DNA from: Megalobrama amblycephala
Taxonomy: Eukaryota; Chordata; Actinopteri; Cypriniformes; Xenocyprididae
DNA length: 64,000 bases
Direction of reading: 5' to 3'
Assembly: GCF_018812025.1 (NCBI RefSeq)
Contig: NC_063061.1
Span: forward strand, 2,674,501-2,738,500
The notes below the pieces were generated by a model. It did no database searches and was not told where the DNA came from. It was given only the letters and a program-made list of their open reading frames with translations. Numbering within the stretch: the first letter of the stretch is position 1; each line of letters begins with the position of its first letter. This document shows positions 24,850-36,524 of the stretch, piece after piece. The position numbers and the translations under genes were made by a program.

Positions 24850-25143
24850 ATAATTCTCTGAACATTTAAAACCTCCAGTTTTTTTAAGTTACGCAAACAT
24901 TAAGGAAACACTCCATTTGAGCATTTTGTAAGCATTACGGGAATGTTTCATGTTCAAAGAACCTTCAAAAGTAGTAACGAACGTCCAACTAAAACGTTTC
25001 AGAAAAAATGCTCCATGTAACTATTGTTTTTGTGCTAACGTTTTGAAGACCAGATAACTTTGAGCAAACATTCTATTAACATTACTGGAAGAACCTTGCC
25101 AGAACATTAGCCAAAGTTCTGAGAACGTTCCCTGTTCGCTGGG
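24850..25143 (+). repeat. AACGTTC-rich interspersed repeat, copy 3
   Basis: Landmarks GTCCAACTAAAACGTTTCAG, CTATTAACATTACTGGAAGAA and GAGAACGTTCCCTGTTCGCT in the same orientation as copies 1 and 2. Confidence 0.75.
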
Positions 25144-25559
25144 ATCTCTTCACTCATCAAAGCGTGTGTTAACATGAGTTATGATGATACACCATATGAA
25201 TGTTTGATTTTCAAATGGCTCAGCTGCTTTCTGAATTATCAGTAGATGAACAACAACATATGTTACATGTGGTCTGTTTATATCAAAGCTGTTCTGAATG
25301 TGTTATAATAATTATATCAATATGGATGTGCTTTACATTTTTCCGTCATGGAGCTTATACAAAAGCAAAGGAAGAACAACCAAAAAGGGCAGATATGAGC
25401 TGAATATAAACACATCTGTGGTACAATGTAAACAAGGTTGTTATACAAAGATCTTTAATAATTAGACTTCCATCATTGTTTTATGATTGTATATGGGTCA
25501 TTCCTTTGCTGGATTTTGTACTGAGCAGGCTATCTTAAGCATACTTAATATTTTACAGG
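25144..25559. other. Non-coding, nothing recognised
   Basis: AT-rich sequence between two repeats. Confidence 0.35.
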
Positions 25560-25654
25560 GCGAGTAGCACCAATGTAACAGTGTGGACAGGAGTTTGTAG
25601 GGACGTAAACTAATTTAATGGTTTTACACATTAAAATATATATATATGTATTCA

Positions 25655-26340
25655 TGGGGGGGGGGGCGGAAGATGAGGAGCTGGTAAAAGGGCACATCCA
25701 GGAGGAGGGAGAAGCCAGGGAGTAACCCCCAACAGAGCCACTAGGCCGTGGGTGGAACTGAAGGAGGGAGGAGCCTGGAGCCTGACCAACTGAGGTGAAG
25801 CCTGGCATGATGGATACCTCTGCGGAGCACAGGAGACAAAGACCCAGGGCAACACTGATGGACTGTAGGGCCGAGGTGGAGACAGGGGCTTGGCAGACCG
25901 GAGCAGAGCCAGAGTGAGCGAGAACAAAATTGGATCCAGAGGGAAGGAAGAGCCCGGTTGGACCAAAGGGGTGGGGGATGAGGCATAGCCAGAGGACCAG
26001 ATGTCCGTAGCATAACCAGGGTGATGACTGACCAAGGCGGAGCCGGAGGGATGAGGGAGCCCAGTGTAATCTGAGGGATGACAGACACAGAGGAGTTGAG
26101 AGAGCGTGGAGCCGATGGTGAGGTGGACTCAGAGGCTTGAGGTGGATATAGGGGATTGACACACCAGGGCGGAGCTGGAGACCTGAAAACCTGTTAGGTG
26201 GAGCCAGCGAAGGAGGAGCCGAAGGGCTGAAGGCAGCCAGCGGAGAAGGGGCCGAAGAACTAGATGGCATTGGCAGAGGAAGAGGGATTGAAGGAGACTT
26301 GCTGCAGGGTGACGAAACAGACTTGATGCTGGCCCACGAA
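25655..26340. repeat. Purine-rich, probably retroelement-derived fragment
   Basis: A G run at 25657-25667 starts a strand-biased GGAGC/GGAGG-rich stretch. Its minus strand is open for 241 codons and rich in Pro, Ser and Leu. The G run preceded by ATGTATT resembles the interior of the LTR element near 15810-15830. I think it is the low-complexity interior of a related non-autonomous retroelement, without visible LTRs. Confidence 0.4.
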
Positions 26341-26856
26341 ACAGATTTCCAATTGAAAATATTAAAAATATATATTTTTTAAAAATAACATAGCATAGTT
26401 TTCTTTTTATAAATAAAATATAGATTAATCCTTATTAAAGCTACAAAATATATTCAGTCAAGATCAGTGAGTGATTTTCTTATTCTTTTGTTCTTTGCCG
26501 GTTTATTAGGCTGCTGTCATTTTAAGAACGAATGCATGGATCCAAAATACTGCTACATATGCATTTTCTTTCTCAACTGTTTACGTTCGAGACAAAACAA
26601 ACTGTGTTTACAAGGATATTTTGACATCATTTAGTGTGTATTTGTGTGTTCAAGCGCAAGAAGACCCGTATGAGACCTCAGTATCGCACACTATATGAGA
26701 GGCTGCTCTCTGTGTGCACGCTTTGGATGTGAGCACAAAGAAAACAGCGTACAAGTGCTGAATTCCTGTGTGTGTTCCTCAAGGGAATGATCCCCCTGTG
26801 AAAGGAGGAAGAGCTGAACTGCTGCTAGATCCATTTTTGCATAGGGTCTGACCTTC

Positions 26857-27859
26857 TGTCACGCCGTGGTTGTAGCAAAAAAGAGCAAGATCTAATAGCA
26901 GCAGTTGTTTTATTAAACACTAACTCAAAATATCAAACACTTTCAGGTTTCAGAATATATACCCGAATACAGAACATCCACTACACATTGACGAGATTGG
27001 AACAAAGAAATAACTGAAAGTAAGCCCTATATATACAAACATTAAAGGGGTGGTTGATTATGATTTGACTACAACAAACGGCTGGTAGGGACTACAACAA
27101 GCTTCTTCCCGGGTTAGTGACATCACAAACCCTACAATTTACATAAACCCTGCCCTCGAGAACACACAACAAGGGGGCGGGGCCATGTTGGGCTGCTTTA
27201 GAGAAGAGGAAGAGTTGTTGTAATCGAGTGTTGTTGACATGCCGTCATTTTACGCCGGACTGCTTCACAAACGCGGGTCAATTCAACACAAAAGATGAAC
27301 ATGACGGCACATGCTAGTGGATGAGTTGAATCAACTCCACAGCAACTACATCAATTTATCCACTAACCATTCAGAAACGTCTAAAAGTTGTAACTTCTTC
27401 CTGAGTCTCTCCATCAGTGTCGACTCCGGTTTGAACAATGTAAGGCTGAACACTTTCGTCATTTTGGCTGCGTGAGATTCTCCAGCTTTGTTGTTGTTGA
27501 GCTGTTAAAGCTCCGCCCTCTTCTGGAAAGCGGAGCTCATTTGCATTTAAAGGGACACACACAAAAAACAACGTGTTTTTGCTCACACCCAAATAGAGGC
27601 AAATTTGACAAGCTATAATAAATGATCTGTGGGGGATTTTGAGCTGAAACTTCACAGACACATTCTGGAGACACCAGAGACTGATATTACATCTTGTGAA
27701 AGGGCACTTTAACAAAGGGAGGAAATGAGAAACAGGTGGATCAAATTAATCAAACAATGAAGAACTAAGGCAAATGAAGGAAACAGAAAGGGAAAACAGG
27801 AAACAATGAAAAACCAACTACACCACTCCAAAAACCAAAAACTCAGACATAACATTACA
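26857..27859 (-). mobile_element. Probable solo LTR, minus orientation, interrupted
   Basis: Read on the minus strand it begins TGTAATGTTATG and ends GGCGTGACA (TG..CA). Within it are a TATA box (GTATATATAGGGC) and further on a poly(A) signal (TTTAATAAAACAAC). No second copy or internal coding region is nearby. A convincing target duplication is not seen. The 671-bp element at 27042-27712 splits it. Confidence 0.6.
27042..27712. repeat. TTAA-flanked interspersed element nested in the LTR
   Basis: Starts TTAAAGGGGTGGTTGATTA and ends GAAAGGGCACTTTAA. TTAA is present at each junction. Confidence 0.65.
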
Positions 27860-28099
27860 ATTCTGATTTTGTGTTATTTGGGGTACATCTATGCATGGAA
27901 AACCATGTGGCTTGAAAGTCGATTAACATTTTATGTAAAATATGTGTTATTGTTTCATGGGGACATAAAATCCACCAAACTGTATAAATGACCCACATAC
28001 TGTGAATAAGAAAAAAACATCTTATTTGTCTTTTGCCACAAGTGTTTTTTTTTGTTTTGTTTTTCACATTTTCAGAAGCTTAAAAGGACAACGTCATGA

Positions 28100-28340
28100 T
28101 TTCTGTGTTCCAATCTTTAGTTTCTTGTCCTGTTAATAATGCGGGGAGATCTCTCAGGATGGGCTCAGAGGAGAGCAGACGCACATGAAGGAGGCTTTAG
28201 CGTTCTGTCACACCCTCCATTAGGAGCAAGTGAACTAGCACTAAACTGTTTGGGATGTCATTGTTGCAGCTGAAGGCAAAAGGGCAAACAAGCCCATCTA
28301 ATCACTCCTGAACAATACAAAGGTGTGTTCAGCCTTCACA
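28100..28340. promoter_or_regulatory. Candidate conserved non-coding block
   Basis: Repeat-free block with GC content above its surroundings, containing CTAATCACTCC and GTCATTGTTG, just upstream of a long CA tract. Texture only. Confidence 0.2.
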
Positions 28341-28655
28341 CAGTCAATGAAAATATACGCATGTCCATCAACACCGCAACATATTTCCATATATCAAATT
28401 TAGTTAAATATGTACAATGTGCCCAAACGTATCATTAATTTTTTTTAAAAATGACAGCACAAGAATGAGTTTCAAGCAAGACATTTGGCAAAAAATAAGT
28501 GATAAAACAAATGATGACAAAAAAACTGTGTGTTTGTGGTTACAGGATGATGTTGATATGTGATTCTCTACAGCGGTGTGAACTTGAGGAGAACTGACTT
28601 CATACATTCACATGATGGAGAAAAGTGACGCTAGTGAAAAGATCCTGCAGCATTT

Positions 28656-28656
<1 letters not shown>

Positions 28657-28722
<66 letters not shown>
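28657..28722. repeat. (AC)33 microsatellite
   Basis: Uninterrupted 66-bp AC/TG tract, capable of left-handed Z-DNA. It splits a short sequence that also occurs unsplit at 24176-24214. Confidence 0.98.
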
Positions 28723-28725
<3 letters not shown>

Positions 28726-29439
28726 TGATCTAATGAATGACAGCAGGTTCTTTAACTGTCACCGTATAGTTTACATTCCACTTTCAATCAATCACTTACA
28801 ATCTAAAAACAGTGGAAAGAATTCAGGTGTGTACATTTTGAGCATTGAAGCAATAAATATAAGCAACAATGTTGTTCTAATTCTTTTAAAGGATAAAGAT
28901 TGCTGAATGTAACATTGTGAGGTTAACATTAAGCTGGTTAACTCAGGTAAAGTCCTAATCGATCGGTTTGTCTGCTGTATGTCTCTGTGATGGTGCTTGA
29001 GTTTCATGACAAATGGGCTTTTAAATTCTCTTCAGGAATGTCAGAGCATGATTTATTCCTGAAATCCGGATCAGGGCACGGGCGATTCATCTTGTAACTG
29101 AGAGAGATATTGGCCTAACTTTTCTTTACTAAAAAAGGTGCTCATAATCATCAAGAAAAAATGAGCAACATTAGAAGTCTGGGTGTAGAAGTATATCTGA
29201 ACAAAAACAGTCAACCAAACAAAAGAGTTTTCTCTTTCAAACCGTGTTCAAACTCTTCAGGTGTGATTCTTGAAACGTCATCGGACATTCCAATCATGTC
29301 CTCAGACTCTCGGCTGAACGGCGACGGGATGCATTTAACATATGAAATCATATGCCACACACCGCTGTGCAACAACTCATTTGACTAAAAATACACCTTG
29401 AGACTCCTGCAAAGCCGTAACGCAAGCTCGTTTCTTTTT
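28723..29439. other. Non-coding, nothing recognised
   Basis: The segment after the CA tract has no repeat or exon I recognise. Confidence 0.3.
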
Positions 29440-29835
29440 CATAACCCTGCCAATTTATTCAGTGTGTCTGTCAGCGGTGTCATCCATCTGTAACACGAAG
29501 ACAATAATGAAGCTGTCTTCCAGTTCGCAGCTGTCCGGCCCTGTCAAGAGCGGATCACGTCTTTGCATGCGATGCGAAGGCCTGTGGGATTTCATATTAA
29601 ACAGGTCGCTGTGAAAATCAGCTGTGGCACTGGTGGAGAAAAATGAATTATTCTGCAAGTGCATCTGAACAAAAATGACATCTGCATACGACAATGCAAT
29701 TAGCTTCTCCCGTCCTTCCCACCGACGGCAAGAGTAACACGAGAAGCGTATCGAAACAATGCAAAGAGGCCGTGAAAAGATACACCGGCGACAGTTTTCA
29801 GTGAAACACGAGTCATGCTTCTCCTGAATTCTCAT
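29440..29835. promoter_or_regulatory. Candidate conserved non-coding block downstream of the CA tract
   Basis: About 400 bp of balanced, repeat-free sequence containing ATGAAGCTGTC, AACAGGTCGCTG, ATGAATTATTC and CAATTAGC. It is about 22 kb upstream of pitx1. It is a plausible pelvic/limb or pituitary enhancer, unproven. Confidence 0.3.
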
Positions 29836-29877
29836 ATGACTTCATTTCCTGAAGCTGCACTATTTACATGTAATGAC

Positions 29878-30085
29878 CTAACAATAAACAATACTTCTAC
29901 AGCGTTTATTAATCTTAGTCTATGATAATTTCTGCATTTACTAATATATATTTTTAAAATCAAAAAGTTGTTTGTTAACATTAATGCACTGTGAACTAAC
30001 ATGAACAAATAATGAACAATTGTATTTTTATTAACTAATATTAACAAAGATTAATAAATGTTCATAATTGGTTCATGTTGGTTAA
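29878..30085. repeat. TTACAATAAGG-type MITE fragment
   Basis: CAATACTTCTACAGCGTTTA and AATGCACTGTGAACTAACAT place it in the family at 9345-9607. Confidence 0.7.
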
Positions 30086-30419
30086 TTCTACAGAATTGGT
30101 GCAAACTGCTGTATTTAACATATTTAAACATATTCAAATTTTAGATGTTTATTAAGATCCTTCTATTATCTATTGAATCCCACAATAATATTTAAAATGT
30201 CAGTAAGATTAATATATATTTAAAACCATCATTTATTGGGTACTTTCAATTGGGACAGAACCCTAACCCCTAAATTTCAACTTGTGAAAATGATATTGAA
30301 ATAATTTTTTCCATTGTTGTTTTTTGTTTTTAAAAATATTTTTTATGAAGTTAAAAAAATATATATTTTAGTTATTTTAAATCATGACACTTTATGTAAA
30401 AAAATAGTGTCCCTCATGT

Positions 30420-31280
30420 TCACGTCACTACCGGAACAGTGTGTGTTTGAGTCATTGAGACTGATTTTAACACACTTCTACATTTCTGATCAGGAAATAT
30501 TCCTCTCACAGCCTCTCTTTCACAGCAGATCATCATTCTGAGTTAAATGTGTTCAAACGTCTGAAAATCTGTGTGGAGTTTTAAGGAACGTCACTAACAA
30601 ACAACTTTTTCTGCAATTAAGCAAACTTTTCTGGGTGTTTTTCCATAAAATTTCGTATTTATGTGTGTTCAGAACTGTGTTAGATAACCATGTGCTGATT
30701 ATCATCTTTGAGCGGCTCAAAAGTGTCTGAAATTGTCACGACCGAAACATTTTATCATTGTTTCGGTAGTGACAAAAGGGAACACATTATCATTTATTTG
30801 GGGGAAATAAACAAAATTTTAGTACCGTTATGAAAATCATTAGTATTTTAGTATGAGAGTTAAATTGTGTCATGTGATGCGGTCATTACTGACACATTAC
30901 TGTCACTACTGAAACTGTGCATCACGACCGAAACATGGGATGTTTTGTCAAAAATAAAGTATGTTGAATTATCAACTCAGATGTTATTATAGTATTTGGT
31001 TCAATTCAAACTAATGAATTCTTCACTTTGAAATCAGTTTAATAAACTTTATGACTTTTACAAAGAAATATTGCATTCAAAATACACAAATCTCATAAAT
31101 TACACTTGAAATATTGTTAAAATTGTAATTGTTATTGATTTACCTGTGCAAACGTTTTTAAAAACAAATAGCAAAAAAATATATTTACAATGTAGATGTA
31201 AACAAACTCTTCTTATTCTTACTCTTCTTATACTCTTCTTATTAAATTGTTTATTATTGTGTTTCGGTCGTGACAAATGT
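30420..31280. repeat. Cluster of GTTTCGGTCGTGACA motifs in both orientations
   Basis: Copies at 30735-30749 (inverse), 30759-30773 (one mismatch), 30922-30935 (inverse) and 31261-31275, with weaker versions near 30424 and 30900. The first two form a hairpin with a 9-base loop. The region is otherwise AT-rich. I do not know what it is. Confidence 0.6.
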
Positions 31281-31530
31281 GGGGAGAGGAAAAATATTCC
31301 AAAACTTTCTGAGAATACAATATGAGAATTAACTGCACAATTACTAGAAATGTGTAGTTTTGATATTAAACAATTATACATACAAATTTTGTGGAAAAAG
31401 ACATTTTTTTCAAGACGTTTCCAACTCTGACTTTGAACTAATTCTGTAGAATGACCTGTAATCTACAGTTTATGATTTATGACTGAGATAAAACTTTATT
31501 TCAATAATCCTCTTCAGACATTCTACTAAC

Positions 31531-31634
31531 TATAAGTAACTTTGCAACTACATGTCAACTTATCCTACTAACCCAACAGTCTACTGATACTCTAATGAGA
31601 GTTAGTTGACATGTAGTAGCAAAGTTACTTAAAG
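31531..31634. repeat. Short foldback element
   Basis: TAAGTAACTTTGCAACTACA is mirrored by TGTAGTAGCAAAGTTACTTA about 60 bp later, with pairing of GTCAACT/AGTTGAC inside. It resembles the end of a common fish MITE. Confidence 0.8.
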
Positions 31635-31639
31635 CAGAA

Positions 31640-34080
31640 AGTCAAAAGCGGAGCATCGGGATATATGACTGATGACTGCTTTTACTATGCAAAAATGTAC
31701 CAAGATGATTTGATGAAAATCAACTTTCTTGAATGTAAGTTTGCTCAAAGACATGTTACTGTCCACCAAAGCACTGAGAGCAGACGCTGATAACACAGAC
31801 GTTCAGATATGCTGCTGTTGATAAGGAGAGGCTCAAACGCATACGTGCACATAAAGGATCCACTGAAGAGCAGGGATTAAGACTGAAACACATCACAGTC
31901 CCTGAAAGAGCCCGATCTGAGCCCAGATAAGCCAGGCTGTGAGTACAGATGCACTGATTTATTGAAAACACAGTCAGGAGGCAGGGGCGTGTGTACCGCT
32001 GCCCCAGACACAGCTGTGTTTATGTGACCTCCGGACAGAGGCAGGCAACATCTTTCATCATGATTAACACATGCACTATATGCTACTTCACACATGTGCC
32101 ATTAAAACCGGCTCCAAACGGAAGATGTATGGATCCAACGTATTAGTCTGATGTTAGGAAATCATCTTCCGACTAATAATCTGTTAATGGACCCAATTAA
32201 TGCAGGTCAGTGACAAAGAAGATGTCTGTGAGTGAGAACTCTTCTTAAAATCAACTTTAAATGTGCAGCATTTTTAGACATCCTTGTACTTTTGATGTGT
32301 TTTAAACTTGATTGCTTTTATTTCTACAGGTTATAAAAATGTTAATTGGTGCAACCATTGACATATTTTCCCATTTACACATCTAAAAAAAAATTATTTA
32401 TTTTTTCCCCCTGAATATCATGATATTTTCTTGGGGTTTTACCGTGACAACCTGAACTAACCTTGCCATGTCATAAAAATACTCTGATATTTGTAAGAGA
32501 CACGCAGGTATGAGGGTCTGATTCTCTATGTTTCGTTGCGTTCTTGTCACATGACTAACCTTAATGGTTTCATGCGTCTGATTGGCTGAGAGCTGTGTGA
32601 TATTCTACCAGTATTACCACAAGAACCATTTTACCATTGTATCACTCAACATGCAGCGACTGTCATGGCGGTTCAGCAAACCCACATAATTTTATTAATA
32701 TTACTGTTGTTGTGAATGCAGTTTTAAGAGTTTTTTTAGGCAAGAATGTGGTTATTTAGACCTCAAATATGCGACTTATATATAAACATAGCACCTATTT
32801 GACAATTAGTTTCGATGTTTTCGCAGATGTGAGCTCCAGGCCGTCAGCGGCCGTTCAGCGCTCATGTACCCGCAGAGAACAGCTTCATCTCGGCCAGCCC
32901 TTCGGGAATTTGCCGCTGGCTCTTATGTAGATAGTGGTTAAACATGAGATATAATTTATTTTGGGTATATCAAACTGGCAATATTTGCTCTTTTTAATCT
33001 ATTACTTTTTCCGGAGCAAATCAGTTTGTCCAAGGGCAAAGTTTCAAAACTTTATATTTTTGTTAAGCTGAAATCCTGTACCATAACTAGAGTGCTGCTT
33101 TTGTACTTTTGACTAAACTGTTTGCTTGTGTTTGTTTCCTATTGTACAAACTTCTCAAACTTTTATAATGGCTAATATTGTTTATGTAAATATTATTTTT
33201 CAATAAATAATATTTAATGTAAATAACATGCAGTATTTGGTATTGAGAAAGGGTCCGCTAGTGATTGTGATTTCGACTTTAGTGAAAGTTACATTAATGC
33301 GCCATTAGATGGCAGCAAAGAGTGAGTTTATGAGTGAGTCGGTATAAAGACTTTATAATCAAAGGGACTGAAACAAGGTTGTAAACAAGTATGTTGTTAA
33401 ACAAATGACAACCGCCAAATGCTTTGACTAGCGCTGTCATGGGAAATCCCCTTAACTATTAAAAGGACAAAGATATCGCTTTCCAGCAAACATTCAAACT
33501 GATTTTGTGATTATGAATATAAGATTGACCTGAATAATATCAGCTAGATGCAGGTAATGTACTCGCTTAATCAATCTCTTTCTCATAATACTCTACTCGA
33601 CATAATGCAATAAGCTTCAGTGAAGCGACTCTAGTTCTAAAGCGACTTCTTAAAATTAGTAATGGAGGCTTGAGCTCAACTGTTAAACTGTCAACTTTGA
33701 AATGATTTGAATCCATGGAGGAAGGAAGTAGTTCCACGCAAAAGAGGGTTTACAAAGTCATTGTTGTTGTTTCTGATTTATTTACACACTCGTGCCGTCG
33801 AACTGTTGTATAAATGCAATATCACACTCGTAGCCGTGCAATATAGCTCTATATAGAGTGATATCACACAGCCACGAGTATGCTATTTCTCATATATTAT
33901 TATAATGTCATATATTAATTTCCAGACATAAAAAATGAGTGACATAATATACAAACCTTGAATGTCAAAGAGCTAAATGTTGAAGAGGCATGCTAAGAAT
34001 TTCTGTACTAAATAAATAGGAAACTATTATAAAGAATATAATGAACATTGAAACAGAATAAAAGTTGAGCTCTGCTTCGG
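31640..34080. other. Non-coding, nothing recognised
   Basis: AT-rich sequence without exons. Short repeat-like pieces may be present but I could not assign them. Confidence 0.3.
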
Positions 34081-34084
34081 CCAG

Positions 34085-34093
34085 ACACACACA

Positions 34094-34132
<39 letters not shown>

Positions 34133-34151
34133 ACACACACTCACACACACA
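34085..34151. repeat. (CA)n microsatellite with CT interruptions
   Basis: About 67 bp of CA repeats interrupted at three points by CT. Confidence 0.95.
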
Positions 34152-34154
34152 GAG

Positions 34155-34450
34155 GGAGATGTTACTGTTGCTACTCGGGGTCAAGCGATTCAGCCGACAG
34201 AATGTGTAAAAGCGAGTGAAGTTTAGCAGTAGAGAGCTGTAATCGCTCAGCGCTGACCCCATCACCATCACAGCGCCGTCTGCTCGGATCAAAGCCTGTC
34301 CGCTCACACCGCCGGCTACTCTGGCCCTGAAATATGGCCCATCAGTTTGAGCTGGCCATGGCCCTTCTGCTGAACCAAACAATGTGCAGCCAAACGCAGC
34401 TGGCTTATTGACCGAGGAGGAAGTAAAGAGACTGAGGAGATGAGAGAGGG
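34155..34450. promoter_or_regulatory. Candidate conserved non-coding block beside a CA tract
   Basis: GC-balanced, repeat-free 300 bp directly following the CA tract, about 17 kb upstream of pitx1. Its composition is unlike the flanking AT-rich DNA. Confidence 0.25.
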
Positions 34451-35842
34451 CCAGGAGAGGACAGACCTTAATTGATAGCAAAGAAAGAGATGGACACAAA
34501 GCATGCAGTAAAGAGAGGATAGTGACCATTTTATAAAGGTGTCTTTACTCTAGGTGTCTTTAACTATTTACATTATTAATAATAATTGTTAGGTTCAGTG
34601 CACTTACTGTGTTGATGTTGTGTTGTAAAACACTTGAGCTGCTGTTGAGGTGAATACAGGTCAGATTTCATGTGGGATTGTAGAGGTGGAGTAGCTCGGT
34701 GTCAGATTATTTAAAGAATATTATTTAAAAACATAAAGAATAATTTTAAGCTTAATTCAGTGTTTGTAAATGAATTGCCTAAATTATTACATTATTTGCT
34801 AACTGCATTCTTTAAATTGTAATGTTGACATGCATTCTCTGTAAAGCTGCTTTGAAACGATATGTATTGTGAAAAGTGCTATACAAATAAATATGAATTG
34901 AATTGAATTGAATTGAATTAATTCTAAAATGCACAGGCAGCCAATGCAGCAATTTCAAAACATGGTCAAATTTGTATCCTTTGAGGAATTTAGCAGCGGC
35001 ATTTTGCTCCAATTGGAGAGCAAGAGTGGATTTGGACATATCATAATAAAGAGAGTTGCAGTAGCTCAAGTGAGACCTAACAAGCGCATGGATTGCAATC
35101 TCTAAGGATTTCACAGACAGAAAAGGTTTAATCTTGGAGAGCAGACGTAACTGAAAAAGCAAGAGCCAATCACCATATTTAGTTGTTTGTCAAATTTGAG
35201 GCTACGATCCCAAACCACACCTAAATTCTTAACACAGGATGAAGTAAAGGGAGCAAGTCCAGGTCAAACTCCCAGAGTTTTAATGGAGGCTAGAGAATAT
35301 AGCCTTGGTTTTTGATTTATTCAGGAATATAAAAAAAAATTGAGCAAACCAAGTTTTCACTTCATTTAGGCAAGCATTTCAGAGCAGCACGTTTGTTGCG
35401 TTTCAGAGGTAGATAAAGTTGGGTATCATCTGCATAGCAGTGAAATGCTTTCTGAAAATGGAGCCCTAAAAAAAAAAAAAGAACGGGTGCAAGAACTGAA
35501 CCCTGTGACACTCCATGGGAAAGTTGAGCAGGCGATGAAGAGAAATTACCCAATCTAACAGAGAGACTTCTATTTGTTTAATATGACTTAAACCAAATAA
35601 GGACATTTCCCTGGATACACACATAACATTAAAATCTTGATAGGAGAATTTTATGATGGACTGTATCAAAAGCCGAAGTTAGGTCTAGAAGTACGAGGAT
35701 CACAGAGTCGCTAACAGTATATCATTAAAAACCCGTAATAAAGCAGATTCGGTGCTGTGCAGACTGGAAAGTTTCAAAAAGCTGATTTGAGCTAAAGAAA
35801 GACTGAAGTTGAATGAACACAATTTTCTCCAAAACTTTGGTA

Positions 35843-36524
35843 TTAAAGGTCCCGTTTTTCGTGGTTTTTTGAAGCTTTGATTGTGTTTATAGTGTGCAAT
35901 ATAACATGTTTTCATGTTTCGCGTGTAAAAAAACACAGTATTTTTCACATAATTAATTATCTGTATACCGCTGTTTCCACTGTCATAAAAACGGGCTGAT
36001 GACTTCCTTGTTCTATGAAGTCCCTCCTTCAGAAATACGTAACGAGTTCTGATTGTGCCAGCGGTTCCTGTGTTGTGATTCGACAGCAGCTTAGCGCATC
36101 TTGCCCGGAAAGGTCACGCCTCTTACCATAACGTGGAGATGCACGCGCTCAGTGTTATTGTAAACATGTCTTTAATTTTACCCTATCAATTTGAGCCGGA
36201 ATCAGACCCGGTGATTGGACTGCGGGATGAAAATAACAGCGTTTCGACGACATGGCGACAAACACACTCTACAAACGCAACTCTTGTGTATTCCTGTGGG
36301 CGGAGGTTAGTCAAAAAACTGTTTTAGTGACGTCATTAAAGAAGGACGTAGAGGGATGTAGTCCAAACTGGCCGTTCGATGTAGGCGACTTCTGTTAAAT
36401 AAAATATCTCGCTTGGCATTGAATTTGAGCTTTAAAATTTTACAGATTTTATTTATACTCTAACAACAACATTACACACTAACTAAAGTTTGAAACATGG
36501 GATCATGAAGAACGGGACCTTTAA
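35843..36524. repeat. TTAA-flanked element with AGGTCCCGT ends
   Basis: Starts TTAAAGGTCCCG and ends CGGGACCTTTAA. It lies inside the LINE and shares its last TTAA (36521-36524) with the next element. Confidence 0.8.

Noticed and set aside
25545..26270. Proline/serine/leucine-rich minus-strand ORF of 241 codons
   Set aside because: Composition follows the purine-rich strand bias; no domain, signal or splice structure. Treated as TE-derived.
34095..34529. 144-codon minus-strand ORF
   Set aside because: Its C-terminus is the CA tract (Cys/Val repeat) and the rest has no protein-like pattern.
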